The position numbers and the translations under genes are program-made. Shown one piece after another: positions 1 to 8,445 of a stretch of DNA of 64,000 nucleotides. This DNA comes from Candidatus Dechloromonas phosphorivorans (GTDB taxonomy: Bacteria; Pseudomonadota; Gammaproteobacteria; Burkholderiales; Rhodocyclaceae): assembly GCA_016709495.1 (NCBI GenBank), contig JADJMS010000005.1, forward strand, positions 62,001 through 126,000, given 5' to 3'. Positions within the stretch are counted from its first letter, which is position 1. Every line of letters begins with the position of its first letter. A model generated the notes under the pieces. The model was not told the DNA's origin and did not search any database. It saw only the letters and a list, made by a program, of their open reading frames with translations.

Positions 1-154
1 GCTCCCCAAGGAGGGCAAGGAGAAACTGGCTGAAAACTTGCGCGAAGAAATCAATGCGGTTATTGACCCTTCAACCAAAAAAGCGAAGGGTGAAAAGACG
101 GCTGCAGAAGGGCCTGTCAAATCAGTTCTGTTCACTTCCTTCATCATCCAGTAA
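1..154 (+). CDS. fliL: Flagellar basal body-associated protein FliL (C-terminal part)
   Basis: This is the 3' end of a gene that starts before the window; the first complete codon is at position 2. The visible 50 residues end in SVLFTSFIIQ, the typical C-terminus of FliL, an inner-membrane protein that surrounds the stator and supports torque. The stop codon lies 6 bases before fliM, as in fliLMNOPQR operons. The N-terminal membrane segment is outside the window, so the call rests on the tail and the context. Confidence 0.85.
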   Translation, partial: LPKEGKEKLAENLREEINAVIDPSTKKAKGEKTAAEGPVKSVLFTSFIIQ

Positions 155-160
155 GGCAAA

Positions 161-1177
161 ATGGCAGGCGACTTTCTCTCTCAGGACGAGGTTGATGCCT
201 TACTGAAAGGCGTCACCGGGGAGGCAGACGAGCCAGAAGAAAGCGCAGGCGAAGGCTCTGGCATTAGCACCTACAATCTCGGCACACAGGAACGTATCGT
301 TCGTGGCCGGATGCCAACGCTGGAATTGGTTAATGAGCGTTTTGCCCGTTATTTGCGGATCGGCATGTTTAATTACATGCATCGCAACGCCGAAATATCG
401 GTGGGACCGATACGAGTGCAGAAATATAGCGAATTTATCCGCAACCTCGTCGTACCGACCAACCTGAATCTGGTCGTTGCCAAGCCCTTGCGCGGCACGG
501 CGTTATTTGTTTTCGATCCCAATCTGGTTTTTCTGGTTGTTGACAACATGTTTGGTGGCGATGGGCGCTTCCATACCCGGGTTGAAGGTCGCGACTTCAC
601 TGCAACCGAACAACGCATTATTCAAGGATTGCTAGGTGTAGTCTTTGCTGAATACAGCAAATCATGGAAGCCTGTGCACGACATCACTTTCGAATATATC
701 CGTTCGGAAATGAACTCACAGTTCGCCAATATTGCGACGCCTTCTGAAATTGTTGTTTCAACAACTTTCACGCTTGAATTCGGCGGCGCAACGGCGGATA
801 TGCACATCTGCTTCCCTTACTCAATGCTTGAGCCAATTCGCGACCTGCTCTATAGCACGATGCAAAGCGACCAGTTATCGACCGACAAACGCTGGATCGG
901 CACACTACGAAAACAATTGCAAAGCGCAGAGGTTGAAATTGTTGCCCAGCTGGGATCAGGAAAAATCTCCTTACGCGAAATTTTGAAATTAAAAGCAGGT
1001 GATGTAATACCACTCAATATTCCTTCAAAAATTGAGGTACAGGTCGATCATGTGCCGCTAATGGAATGTACCTATGGCCAGCAAAATGGCCAATACGCAC
1101 TAAAGGTTGTACGATTCCTTGCCGCATCGCCCGAACTACCGGCCGCAGAGCCGGCGTTGGGAGCACAAAATGGCTGA
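161..1177 (+). CDS. fliM: Flagellar motor switch protein FliM
   Basis: FliM is the middle protein of the cytoplasmic C-ring and the target of phospho-CheY. The 338 residues match the family length. The N-terminal CheY-binding peptide is visible (FLSQDEVDALLKG, residues 5-17). It is followed by the CheC-like middle domain (about 45-230, with the FGGDGR segment) and a C-terminal SpoA domain (about 255-325, LGSGKISLREILKL) that contacts FliN. The gene overlaps the start of fliN by 8 bases, which suggests coupled translation. Nothing looks damaged. Confidence 0.97.
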   Translation: MAGDFLSQDEVDALLKGVTGEADEPEESAGEGSGISTYNLGTQERIVRGRMPTLELVNERFARYLRIGMFNYMHRNAEISVGPIRVQKYSEFIRNLVVPTNLNLVVAKPLRGTALFVFDPNLVFLVVDNMFGGDGRFHTRVEGRDFTATEQRIIQGLLGVVFAEYSKSWKPVHDITFEYIRSEMNSQFANIATPSEIVVSTTFTLEFGGATADMHICFPYSMLEPIRDLLYSTMQSDQLSTDKRWIGTLRKQLQSAEVEIVAQLGSGKISLREILKLKAGDVIPLNIPSKIEVQVDHVPLMECTYGQQNGQYALKVVRFLAASPELPAAEPALGAQNG

Positions 1178-1613
1178 TGATATGGAAAATATAGAAAACA
1201 CCACAACCGAAGATGACAGCCAGATCAGCGAGGACGATTGGGCTGCCGCCATGTCCGAGCAAGCCGTTGCTGAAGCTAGCCCGCAACCGACGGCTCAGCC
1301 AGCCGACATCTTCCCCTCATTCGGTGGCACCGGCACCGGTGGTGGCATGATGAATGAACTCGACATGATTCTGGATATTCCCGTCCAGATCACAGTTGAA
1401 CTTGGTCGTACCAAAATCACCATCAAAAACCTACTGCAACTTGCGCACGGTTCAGTTGTGGAGCTTGAGGCAATGGCAGGTGAACCAATGGATGTGTTGG
1501 TCAACGGCACGCTGATTGCCCAGGGCGAGGTTGTCGTGGTCAATGACAAATTTGGTATTCGCCTGACGGACATCATTACGCCTTCCGAACGTATGCGCAA
1601 AATCAATCGCTAG
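1170..1613 (+). CDS. fliN: Flagellar motor switch protein FliN
   Basis: FliN forms the lower C-ring and helps bring export substrates to the gate. I start it at the ATG at 1170, inside the end of fliM, giving 147 residues; an upstream in-frame start would only add 21 residues of unrelated sequence read from fliM. Residues 1-60 are an acidic, variable tail. Residues about 65-147 are the SpoA domain, with LDIPVQITVELGRTK and the terminal GIRLTDIITPSERM typical of FliN. No SD-like sequence stands out, so coupling to fliM is likely. Confidence 0.96.
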   Translation: MADDMENIENTTTEDDSQISEDDWAAAMSEQAVAEASPQPTAQPADIFPSFGGTGTGGGMMNELDMILDIPVQITVELGRTKITIKNLLQLAHGSVVELEAMAGEPMDVLVNGTLIAQGEVVVVNDKFGIRLTDIITPSERMRKINR

Positions 1614-1653
1614 GCATTGCGAAAAAACAGGCCGTTTTCTGCGGTCGACCGCG

Positions 1654-1676
1654 CCCCGAAGGAAGTCCCCTTGGGG
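1654..1676. other. GC-rich hairpin between fliN and fliO
   Basis: CCCCGAAGG and CCTTGGGG can pair with one bulged G around a 6-base loop. No T-run follows, so it does not look like an intrinsic terminator. It lies in a 134-base gap inside an otherwise tightly packed operon and could set mRNA stability; its role is unknown. Confidence 0.35.
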
Positions 1677-1747
1677 AACAACAATCTAAGCGTGCAATTT
1701 CGGTTTAAGATAACGGACTAAATTCATCTCACTAGGTCCCATTCGTC

Positions 1748-2161
1748 TTGCTACGCTTTGCTTTTCTATTTCTCTTGCCGCTTCAAACCTTTGCTGCCGA
1801 GACACCAGCACCTGGCGTTTCCTCTGGCAGTTACCTGCAGGCAGCACTGGCCTTGGTATTAATCATTGGCCTATTGATGGGTGCAGCTTGGCTGGCGCGT
1901 AAAATCTCTGGCGGCAAAGTGTTTGGCCAGGGTGGAATGAAGATTATTGGCGGTGTAGCCCTCGGCCCACGCGAGCGCCTGGTGCTGGTTGAAGTGGGCG
2001 ATACCTGGCTGGTCATTGGCCTTGTTCCGGGACAAATAAGGACTCTGCATCATCTTCCCAAAGGCAAGGAACCGGACCTTTCCGATGCCACAAACGACAG
2101 CGCTGACGCACCCTTCACGCAATGGCTCAAATCCATTTCCGAGCGCAACCGCAATGTTTAA
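1748..2161 (+). CDS. fliO: Flagellar biosynthetic protein FliO
   Basis: FliO is a membrane chaperone that helps assemble the FliP ring of the export gate. The 137 residues start with a short hydrophobic segment (residues 2-15), then one strong transmembrane helix (about 28-48, LALVLIIGLLMGAAWLA) and a small cytoplasmic domain containing GPRERLVLVEVGDTWLVIG, the usual FliO signature. The start is a TTG; an in-frame TAG lies 15 bases upstream, so no earlier start exists in this frame. The 3' end overlaps fliP by 8 bases. Confidence 0.9.
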   Translation: MLRFAFLFLLPLQTFAAETPAPGVSSGSYLQAALALVLIIGLLMGAAWLARKISGGKVFGQGGMKIIGGVALGPRERLVLVEVGDTWLVIGLVPGQIRTLHHLPKGKEPDLSDATNDSADAPFTQWLKSISERNRNV

Positions 2162-2901
2162 GCGACTGCTACTGGGCATCTCGCTGCTATTTCCAGTAGC
2201 CTTGGCGTTTGCCCAGGCAACGGGTGGCCTGCCGGCGATTAACAGTACGCCAACTGCTGGCGGCGGAACCACCTACAGCCTGACGGTTCAGACGCTACTG
2301 CTATTGACGGCGCTAACCTTTATCCCGGCAGCCGTGTTGATGATGACGAGCTTTACCCGCATTATCATTGTGCTCTCGCTATTGCGGCACGCCATGGGCA
2401 CGCAGTCGGCCCCACCAAATCAAGTTCTTGTCGGCTTGGCCTTGTTTTTAACTTTTTTCATCATGTCACCGACACTGGAAAAAGTTTATACCGATGCCTA
2501 CATGCCCCTTTCGGAAAACAAGATCAATATCATGCAAGCGGGTGGAACGTGCTGCGGGACCAATGCGCAGCTTCATGCTCAAACAGACGCGTGAAGCCGA
2601 TATCGCCATGTTCGCCAGCGTCGCAAAAATAGAAAAAATAGAAAAACCAGAAGACACACCATTGCGTATTCTGGTTCCCGCCTTCGTCATCAGCGAATTG
2701 AAAACCGCCTTTCAAATCGGCTTTATTCTCTTCATCCCTTTTCTGATTATCGATATGGTCGTTGCCAGCATGTTGATGTCAATGGGCATGATGATGATGT
2801 CGCCGGTCATGGTCGCCCTACCCTTTAAACTCATGCTGTTTGTGCTGGTTGATGGCTGGCATCTTGTCATCGGTTCACTAGTTCAGAGTTTCGGCCCATG
2901 A
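2154..2901 (+). CDS. fliP: Flagellar export gate protein FliP (one-base frameshift)
   Basis: FliP forms the core pentamer of the flagellar type III export gate. The reading frame starts as normal FliP (signal peptide residues 1-21, then TSFTRIIIVLSLLRHAMG) but leaves the family after NKINIMQA. The remainder (ERAAGPMRSFMLKQTREAD to the end) continues in another frame. One extra G in the GGG at about 2540-2542 explains this; removing it restores a 248-residue protein. The tail overlaps fliQ by 4 bases (ATGA). Because fliP is required for flagella and the rest is well conserved, I suspect a sequence error rather than a dead gene. Confidence 0.9.
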
Positions 2902-3167
2902 CCCCAGGAACAGTCATGGAAATTGGCCGCCAAGCCATTGAGGTCACACTGGTTTTGGCTGCCCCGATGTTGATCACGGCCCTCGTCGTTGGCCTGATCA
3001 TCAGCATTTTTCAAGCGGCCACACAAATCAATGAATCGACGCTGCAGTTTGTTCCCAAACTGGTGGCAACGTTTGTCGTGATGATTCTTTTTGGCCCATG
3101 GATGTTGCAATACGTGATGGACTACATCCAGCGCCTGTTCAGCAGTATTCCGCAGCTTATCGGCTAA
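2898..3167 (+). CDS. fliQ: Flagellar export gate protein FliQ
   Basis: FliQ is a small two-helix membrane protein that wraps around the FliP/FliR core of the export gate. The 89 residues are full length, with the first helix at about 17-40 and the second at about 55-77. The family segment FQAATQINESTLQFVPK sits between the helices. The start overlaps the fliP stop (ATGA) and fliR begins 3 bases after the stop, so fliP, fliQ and fliR are probably translated as one unit. Confidence 0.96.
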   Translation: MTPGTVMEIGRQAIEVTLVLAAPMLITALVVGLIISIFQAATQINESTLQFVPKLVATFVVMILFGPWMLQYVMDYIQRLFSSIPQLIG

Positions 3168-3170
3168 ACC

Positions 3171-3956
3171 ATGATCAGCATCACGACCACGCAAATCGAT
3201 GCCTGGATCGTTGCCTTCGCCTATCCACTGGTTCGTATCTTGGCCTTTATTGCGGCCGCACCGCTGTGGAGCACGGCCGGCATCCCGCGCCGTACCCGGG
3301 TGATTCTCGGGCTTTGTGTTACCATCGCTCTCGTACCGGCGTTACCCACCATGCCCGCCGTGGCGCCAGGATCTCTCACCGGACTCTGGATACTTGCCCA
3401 ACAAATGCTGATCGGTATCGGCATGGGCTTCGCTGCCCGCATCGTTTTTTCTGCTGTAGATATGGCGGGCGAATTTATTGGTGCGCAAATGGGACTTGGA
3501 TTCGCCACGGCCTACGATCCGCTTAGCTCGTCACAAACACCCGTTATTTCAGAGTTCCTCAGTCTGATCGGGCTGCTGCTTTTTCTATCGCTGAACGGCC
3601 ATTTGATTTATATCGCCACTCTGGCCCAGAGCTTTTATGCCATTCCCGTCAGTGCCAACCCATTAGGCGCCGCAAGCTGGCTCAATCTTGTTGAACTAGG
3701 TAGCAAGATTTTTTCCGCAGGTTTGCTGCTTGCCTTGCCGGTTGTGATTGCCTTGATGATTACCAATATTGCATTGGCAGTGCTGACTCGGGCAGCCCCG
3801 CAACTTAATATATTCGCCCTTGGATTTCCGTTGACCCTGACAGGCGGCTTTGTCGCCCTAGCCATCAGCATGAACTACCTGGCGGTGCCGCTCCAGGCAC
3901 TTTACGAGTTTGCACTCAGTGCAATGCTGGGTTTTGTTGTGATGCCGACTCAGTAG
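3171..3956 (+). CDS. fliR: Flagellar export gate protein FliR
   Basis: FliR completes the FliPQR export gate. The protein has 261 residues and six or more hydrophobic helices. Family signatures are RTRVILGLCVTIALVPALP near residue 42 and the glutamine/aspartate-rich loop GAQMGLGFATAYDPLSSSQ near residue 104. It is the last gene of the plus-strand flagellar run. Its stop overlaps by 7 bases with the end of a convergent lipoprotein gene, and no terminator is visible there. Confidence 0.96.
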   Translation: MISITTTQIDAWIVAFAYPLVRILAFIAAAPLWSTAGIPRRTRVILGLCVTIALVPALPTMPAVAPGSLTGLWILAQQMLIGIGMGFAARIVFSAVDMAGEFIGAQMGLGFATAYDPLSSSQTPVISEFLSLIGLLLFLSLNGHLIYIATLAQSFYAIPVSANPLGAASWLNLVELGSKIFSAGLLLALPVVIALMITNIALAVLTRAAPQLNIFALGFPLTLTGGFVALAISMNYLAVPLQALYEFALSAMLGFVVMPTQ

Positions 3957-4408
3957 CGATCATTCAATCGGAAAGAATCGGCCTGCTCGCGCTGGACCAG
4001 TTTAATCGTTCCTTCAGCAACCCGCCGCGCACCAATTGTTTGCGAATCAATTCCTTCGGTATATTCAAGAATTTGATAATTCGCGAAACCTTGCTCATAT
4101 TGAAGCTGGCTGGCACGCCGCTTTAGTATTTGAATAGACTCGCCAGACCCGCCGGTGTGATAGCGCTTCATCTTCAGTGAGAAGCGATAAGTGTCGTCAT
4201 TCAAACGCGACTCTTCGATCTCCCAGTTGGGTGCCAGTGGGTCGTAAATCACATAAATAGCTGCCGCTACAGCCAGACCCGTTACCAGCGTAGACAGCTT
4301 CAACGAGGTCTTGGCCGTCAGTTGAATCGCCTTGTCTGGAATAATCGGCGACGCTGTTTTGGTCGAAGTACTACAACCGGCCAAAAACAAACCACTCGCA
4401 ACCAGCAA
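3950..4408 (-). CDS. Small lipoprotein of unknown function after flgL
   Basis: I do not recognise a named family. As written the only start is a TTG, giving 152 residues with a very short signal peptide ending in the lipobox LAGC (Cys 12). A more natural start would be ATG at 4423, giving MKISVLLVASGLFLAGC, but one base there reads C on this strand instead of G (see flgL). A second hydrophobic stretch at about residues 40-56 (LVTGLAVAAAIYVIYDPLAP) is followed by a polar C-terminal region. It sits downstream of the flg operon, so it may be envelope-anchored and motility-linked, but that is only inference from position. Confidence 0.7.
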   Translation of the reverse strand: MLVASGLFLAGCSTSTKTASPIIPDKAIQLTAKTSLKLSTLVTGLAVAAAIYVIYDPLAPNWEIEESRLNDDTYRFSLKMKRYHTGGSGESIQILKRRASQLQYEQGFANYQILEYTEGIDSQTIGARRVAEGTIKLVQREQADSFRLNDRY

Positions 4409-5385
4409 GACAGAAATTTTGATAGGATGTTAAACAAGCTAAGTTGGCTGGTTTGCTTGAAAGAAAGCTGCGCTGCCTCAAGTTGCATTTTGAAACTTGC
4501 GTATTGTGAAATTGCTGCCGTGTAATCCAGCCCCTGAAGATCACCGAGACGAGTGTCATATTGCAAGGCAACATCCTGCCCCGTCGAAGTCAAACTATCC
4601 AGGGAATTCTGCCGAGCACCAACGGAAGCGCGAATAGTCGAAATGTGGGTTCCAGCGGAACTCACTTCTGTCAGTGCCTGCGCTTGTTTCAGAGGATCAT
4701 AGGTTAATGACCCATCCATATTATTTATCAGATTCTGTACCGTATCGAACAAACTGCGGCCAGTCAGATTACCAGAAGCATCCTTGACCTTCATGAACAC
4801 ATCAAGTCCATTTTCGCTAACTGCCATATCATTTGATGATGTCACTGACAGCGTTGGTTTGCCAGCATCACCCTTATATTTGACAAAGGTTGTCGTATCG
4901 TCGCCCAAGAGATAACCAGCTACAGGATCAGTGTCAGGATTCGCTTCAAAAGGTTTGGTCGTAGATTGGTAGCCGGCAAAAATGTATTGCCCTGTCCCAT
5001 CCTGTGTATTCGCAAGCCCTATCAAGTTTTGCTGAATACCCTTCAATTCTGAGGCGATCATCCCTCTTTCAGCAGGGCCAAGGGTAGTGTTCTCGCCCTC
5101 CTTTGCCAGCTCGGTAATTCTTAGCAATGCATCCCCAACACTGCCAATCGTCGATTCAACAAAGGTTAATTGTGACTGTGCATTGGCCTGATTATCCAAA
5201 TATTGGGTATTCACCCCTTTGGATTGACTAACCTGCAGCACTTCCGAAGCGCCGATCGGATCATCTTCAGGTGAAAGAATCTTGCGACCTGTAGAAAGCT
5301 GGTTCTGGATCTTGTACAAATCGTACTGACGGTTTTGCATACCGTTCGTACCGCTATTAAAAATCATTGATGTACTTACACGCAT
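4318..5385 (-). CDS. flgL: Flagellar hook-associated protein 3 FlgL (stop lost, reads through)
   Basis: FlgL is the second hook-filament junction protein. The N-terminus (RVSTSMIFNSG) and the segment LSTGRKILSPEDDPIGASEV are typical of the flagellin-like D0/D1 fold. The family part ends at QTSQLSLFNIL, about residue 321, but no stop follows. The frame instead runs 34 residues into the lipoprotein gene. If base 4421 were C instead of G on the plus strand, this strand would read CTATGAAAA, giving a FlgL stop overlapping a lipoprotein ATG. The extra tail is therefore probably not real. The flgK stop lies 15 bases upstream. Confidence 0.92.
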   Translation of the reverse strand: MRVSTSMIFNSGTNGMQNRQYDLYKIQNQLSTGRKILSPEDDPIGASEVLQVSQSKGVNTQYLDNQANAQSQLTFVESTIGSVGDALLRITELAKEGENTTLGPAERGMIASELKGIQQNLIGLANTQDGTGQYIFAGYQSTTKPFEANPDTDPVAGYLLGDDTTTFVKYKGDAGKPTLSVTSSNDMAVSENGLDVFMKVKDASGNLTGRSLFDTVQNLINNMDGSLTYDPLKQAQALTEVSSAGTHISTIRASVGARQNSLDSLTSTGQDVALQYDTRLGDLQGLDYTAAISQYASFKMQLEAAQLSFKQTSQLSLFNILSKFLSCWLRVVCFWPVVVLRPKQRRRLFQTRRFN

Positions 5386-5400
5386 GATCGTGACTCCTCA

Positions 5401-7416
5401 CTAACCAATCGACAAGATCGTATCGAAAAGTTTGCTACCGATTTCAAGTATTTTTGACGATGCCTGATACGCCTGCTGGAAGCGAATCATGTTTGCCGCC
5501 TCTTCGTCCAGATTAACCGCCGACAAAGAGTCTCGCGCCGCTTGTGCCTGGTCCAGTATTGCACCTTGGGCATCAAGCTGAACCTTGGCTTCGCGAGTGC
5601 GGATTCCATTGTCAGCAACCAGCCGTGCATAGGCTGACTGGAAAGTAGCCGTGCCGTCAGCTACCGTGTTCTGGGTTTGTAGCTTGGCGAAAAGAACTGC
5701 ATTGCGCCCATCCTGAACACCACCGACATTTCGTTCAAAAGTAAATTTATCGCCGAGCGCGGTCGTCCCATTGACATCAAAGGACATGTTCGAAAACGAA
5801 ATTTTAGCCAATGGCGCGCCGTTATTCGTACTAATGCCCCCTCCTGTTCCAGTCGCAAACGTGCCATCCGCATAATCTGCACGCCAAGCCGTTGTTCCTG
5901 AAAGTCCGGTCAGGAGTGTTGCTGTGGTGGCCGTTAGTGTCAAAGGGAGAACGGCTGGATTATTGTAACCGACACCGGCAATACCTTGAGATACCGTCAT
6001 TGACCCGGTATTACTTTGCAGCGGCGTCACTTTCATGGGAGCGGCAGCAGCGATCAGACGAGGATCTGCAGCAATCTGAGTGCTGATATCAATATTCCGG
6101 CCAATCTCGGTCACTGGTTTAATGACAAATTTGTCGCCGTTTGCACCATTTGTCGTGATGTTAAGATTTACCCCATCAAAAGTTGCAACCCCTGGGCCAG
6201 TGCCGGCACTAACCGTCTGATTATCACTCAGGCGCGTAATCGTATAGGCACCCGCTGCACCAAACTGTATCTGGTAGCTGCTATTAGTCAGCTTGGTGGA
6301 AAAGTTGCCGCTAAAGCTGGGAGCGCTTGGCGCAGTTGGGTCCTCAAATGTGGCAGCAAGCAATCCGGAGCCCGTGTTATTTGAGTTGGCGATAATTTTC
6401 GGGTCAGGAATCGTAAAAAACTTCCCGACAAACCCGGTGTCTGCACCCGCTTTTCCCAGCAAATCCTGCCCTAGTGCGTGCTGAGCATTGAAGGTCAGCG
6501 ACAGCGTAGCGGCAACCCGCCCCATCTCATTGGCTGCCACCTCAAGTGAATCGCTACGGAACTTGACCAGGCCGCCCAATTCGCCGCCAATGATCATGGA
6601 TTCGGGATACTCTTGCGTGCCGCCAGCAGTTTTCAAGCCAACGACAATTTTCGAAGGATCTGCCGATGATGCGGTCGCTGTCATTTCCATAGCGTTACTA
6701 CCCACCACAAGCTGCTGTCCATTGCCGATGAATACGTTGTAACTCCCATCCGAGTTGGTCGACGTCGTAACCTTGATCAGCTTGTTTAAATCATTGATCA
6801 ATTGATCGCGTTGATCCATCAGATCATTTGCTGGCTGACCATAACCTGACTCCGAAATCACAATGCGCTGGTTTACATCGGCAATCTGTGCCGCAAATGA
6901 GTTGATCTCGGAAACTGCGCCAGTAATGCGACCATTGACCTGTTCGCTTAGCTCACTGAGACGTGTATCCAGATTATGGAACCGTGTAGCCATCGTTTGC
7001 GCAGACGAGATCATCGACTGGCGCGCCGGCAACGAAGACGGGTTCGCCGCAACCTGTTGCACTCCGGAAAAGAAATTCTGCATGGCCGGAGACAAACCCG
7101 CATCCGGGTCGGCAAGCATCGCGTCAATCTGCGTGATCTGGCTGTAATAGGCGTCTAGCGAACTGGTTACTGTTTGCGCTGTATTGACCTGCCCGGTAAG
7201 GAACTTGTCGTACATGCGTTCGATCGTCTGGACATGCACACCCTGCCCAATGGCACCGGCGCCCGAGTTGATCGCGGTATTCGTTCCCTGCACCACGCGC
7301 TGCCGGGTATAGCCCGGCGTATTGGCATTGACTACATTATGCTCGGTCGCCAACAAATTTAGCTGCGCTGCTCCCAGACCACTAACGCCAATACTGAAAA
7401 TTCCTGTGCTCATCAT
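5401..7416 (-). CDS. flgK: Flagellar hook-associated protein 1 FlgK
   Basis: FlgK is the first hook-filament junction protein and is exported before FlgL and flagellin. The 671 residues carry the rod/hook N-terminal motif (TEHNVVNANTPGYTRQRVV, residues 29-47) and the matching C-terminal helix (EEAANMIRFQQAYQASSKIL, about 639-658). The middle is a variable, Thr/Ala/Gly-rich region of beta-strand type. Two ATGs lie in tandem at the start, preceded by an AGAGGTG ribosome site. It lies 49 bases after flgJ in the same operon. No damage is seen. Confidence 0.95.
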   Translation of the reverse strand: MMSTGIFSIGVSGLGAAQLNLLATEHNVVNANTPGYTRQRVVQGTNTAINSGAGAIGQGVHVQTIERMYDKFLTGQVNTAQTVTSSLDAYYSQITQIDAMLADPDAGLSPAMQNFFSGVQQVAANPSSLPARQSMISSAQTMATRFHNLDTRLSELSEQVNGRITGAVSEINSFAAQIADVNQRIVISESGYGQPANDLMDQRDQLINDLNKLIKVTTSTNSDGSYNVFIGNGQQLVVGSNAMEMTATASSADPSKIVVGLKTAGGTQEYPESMIIGGELGGLVKFRSDSLEVAANEMGRVAATLSLTFNAQHALGQDLLGKAGADTGFVGKFFTIPDPKIIANSNNTGSGLLAATFEDPTAPSAPSFSGNFSTKLTNSSYQIQFGAAGAYTITRLSDNQTVSAGTGPGVATFDGVNLNITTNGANGDKFVIKPVTEIGRNIDISTQIAADPRLIAAAAPMKVTPLQSNTGSMTVSQGIAGVGYNNPAVLPLTLTATTATLLTGLSGTTAWRADYADGTFATGTGGGISTNNGAPLAKISFSNMSFDVNGTTALGDKFTFERNVGGVQDGRNAVLFAKLQTQNTVADGTATFQSAYARLVADNGIRTREAKVQLDAQGAILDQAQAARDSLSAVNLDEEAANMIRFQQAYQASSKILEIGSKLFDTILSIG

Positions 7417-7465
7417 TCACCTCTAAGAGGTTTACGGCCGATTTGCCGCAAAGTTTAGGCGGTGA

Positions 7466-8436
7466 CTAACCAATCAACGCCTGGCGCAGAGTTGGGCCAT
7501 TGATGATGCGTGAGAGTTTGTCTGCATACATCGGATCAGTGGCATAACCCGCCTGTTGCAAACGTCTTGCAAACTCCGTGCCATCCTGTGATCCAATCAC
7601 GCCGCTGTAGCGGGAATTATTACGTAGCAGGCTAGCGTAATCGCGGAAAGCCTCTTCATAAGAACCATAGGCACGGAACCGCTCAACGACCTGCTGTGGC
7701 TGACCATCGACATATTCAGTGGTGCTTGCATCGACCGTCGCGCCCGTCCAGCTTTTACCTGCCTTAATGCCGAACAAGTTGTAGCTGGAGGAGCCATCGG
7801 CCTTGCGAATCTCGCTACGCCCCCAGCCGCTTTCCAGTGCAGAATGACCGACTAAAAATTGCGGCGGAATTCCCGTTGACCGTGACGCTTCAACCGCATG
7901 CGGCCAAACACGATTAACGAAATCCTGCGATGAGGCCGAGGCATCCGAACTGCTCCCGATCTTTGTAATTGGCGCAAAAGATGCAGCATAGGCAGCAGAT
8001 GTGGGTTGATTCCCTAAAACAGTTTTGTACTGCAAGTGACGACTATCCGATGCCGTCAGCGGCAAGGCATTGCCGGCAGCGTTTGCCGGTGCCGTGATTG
8101 CCGCTTGGCCTTCTGACGTCTGCAGATGACGTCCCAACTGTTGTTCAATGAGCTTTGCAAAACCAATTCCGTTACCGGCCGTCGATATATTTTGCGCCAT
8201 CTGCTGATCAAGCAGACCGGTGTAGAAACGCGATTGCTCGCTGTTCATCATCCCGTCCTGCGGCGTCGCATCCCGCATACTCTTTTTAACACCATTTGCA
8301 GAAACAGCGTTTCAAACTGCTGTGAAGCTGCTTTCAAACCCTCCTGAGGGTCCTTCTGGAACTGAGTGCGCAGATCCTGCGCCGACTTGACATCAAAGGC
8401 GGCACGGTTCGGCGTATTCTGGATTTTGATTGACAT
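7466..8436 (-). CDS. flgJ: Peptidoglycan hydrolase FlgJ (one-base frameshift)
   Basis: FlgJ caps the growing rod and opens the peptidoglycan. The N-terminal rod-cap domain (KAASQQFETLFLQMVLK) is in one frame and the rest (MRDATPQDGMMNSEQSRFY onward) in another. The break lies at an A5 run (plus-strand T5 at 8283-8287). One more A gives QMVLKKSMRDATPQDG and a 323-residue protein. The C-terminal glucosaminidase domain (about residues 170-315) is intact, with GHSALESGWGRSEI containing the catalytic glutamate and YNLFGIKAGKSW. Probably a sequence error. Confidence 0.9.
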
Positions 8437-8445
8437 GAGGCGCCG

